Of a stretch of 64,000 bases of DNA, positions 63,734 through 64,000 are shown in pieces (position 1 is the first letter of the stretch; each line of letters begins with the position of its first letter). The notes under the pieces were generated by a model that had not been told where the DNA came from, made no database searches, and saw nothing but the letters and a program-made list of their open reading frames with translations. The position numbers and the translations under genes were made by a program. Source of the stretch: Salinimicrobium sp. TH3 (lineage in GTDB: Bacteria > Bacteroidota > Bacteroidia > Flavobacteriales > Flavobacteriaceae); assembly GCF_026676115.1 (NCBI RefSeq), contig NZ_JAPONB010000001.1, positions 434,001 to 498,000 of the forward strand, given 5' to 3'.

Positions 63734-64000
63734 ATGAAGAAACTAGATGAAATCATGGAGCTCATGGCTGATGAAATGCAAGACTTCCAAAAGGGTCTTT
63801 TGCAAATGAAAAAAATGAATGAAGATCTCAGCACCCGGAGCATTCCTATTACTACTGAGGTATTAGAAAAACAGTTAAAGTTTTTCTTTCAAAAGCAACA
63901 AGAAAAGGAAGCAATAGCCACGGAAAGACTAACTGTTATTGATGTTAAACTAAAAAATGCCTATATACTCCCTAAAAATTTAGGCATGATGTTAGGAAGT
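63734..64000 (+). CDS. Hypothetical protein of the mobile element, 3' end outside window
   Basis: 89 codons to the window edge, no stop. N-terminus MKKLDEIMELMADEMQDF is a helical, acidic segment; a coiled coil is likely. Follows the relaxase by 11 bases, as small accessory proteins do in Bacteroidota mobilisation operons. Family not certain. Confidence 0.6.
   Translation, partial: MKKLDEIMELMADEMQDFQKGLLQMKKMNEDLSTRSIPITTEVLEKQLKFFFQKQQEKEAIATERLTVIDVKLKNAYILPKNLGMMLGS

Overview
The window is chromosomal DNA of a member of the Bacteroidota, most likely a marine-type flavobacterium. The evidence is the gene families (GSCFA, DUF4136, DUF4230, DUF2797, GH3-like, long-form urocanate hydratase, an HPPK-deoxynucleoside kinase fusion), the AT-rich spacers, the near absence of strong Shine-Dalgarno sites, several TTG/GTG starts, and promoter boxes of the Bacteroidota type TAnnTTTG (best before the tRNA-Gly gene). 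The species cannot be named from the sequence alone.

Layout. (1) 1-7470 is the right end of a genomic island. A tyrosine recombinase gene (5915-7249) sits beside a 3' half of a CAU-anticodon tRNA (7425-7466), the usual trace of integration into a tRNA gene. The cargo is a PD-(D/E)XK nuclease-like protein cut by the window edge, a protein with a duplicated nucleotidyltransferase-like/HEPN-like unit plus a small partner on the minus strand, and a divergent plus-strand operon XRE regulator - NdpA/YejK-like protein - four-helix membrane protein. Two palindromic operators (TTGGTAC centre types) lie between the divergent arms. This looks like a self-regulated, probably defensive, locus. (2) 7587-15988 is a metabolic and stress cluster: Gre-like factor, triple-BON protein, a tightly coupled operon of an acetyl-CoA synthetase-like ligase, E1 alpha, E1 beta and E2 of a 2-oxoacid dehydrogenase and an acyl carrier protein, and a zinc alcohol dehydrogenase. 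(3) 16212-53484 is mostly core genome: transporters, era, der, alaS, hemL, mutS, folK fusion, hutU, aromatic amino acid hydroxylase, a LemA/TPM operon, cell-wall hydrolases, lipoproteins and an AsmA-like protein. Palindromic repeats follow alaS and hemL. (4) 53681-53855 holds tRNA-Gly(GCC) and tRNA-Leu(UAA), with a rearranged partial copy of tRNA-Gly between the promoter and the true gene. (5) About 53900-64000 is a second mobile region, running off the right edge: a three-gene membrane/cell-wall operon built around a penicillin-binding protein that has no membrane anchor, an IS110-family transposase gene with a structured leader that could encode a bridge RNA, then replication and mobilisation genes (helicase, primase, MobC-like, relaxase) with an iteron-like repeat array and an oriT-like hairpin. 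This fits an integrative mobilisable element.

The least described systems are the operator-controlled HEPN-like/XRE/NdpA/membrane locus at 914-5823, the soluble class A PBP operon at 54309-56943, the pyruvate dehydrogenase-type operon ending in its own acyl carrier protein, and the putative IS110 bridge RNA. All functional statements rest on reading motifs by eye; no database search was possible.
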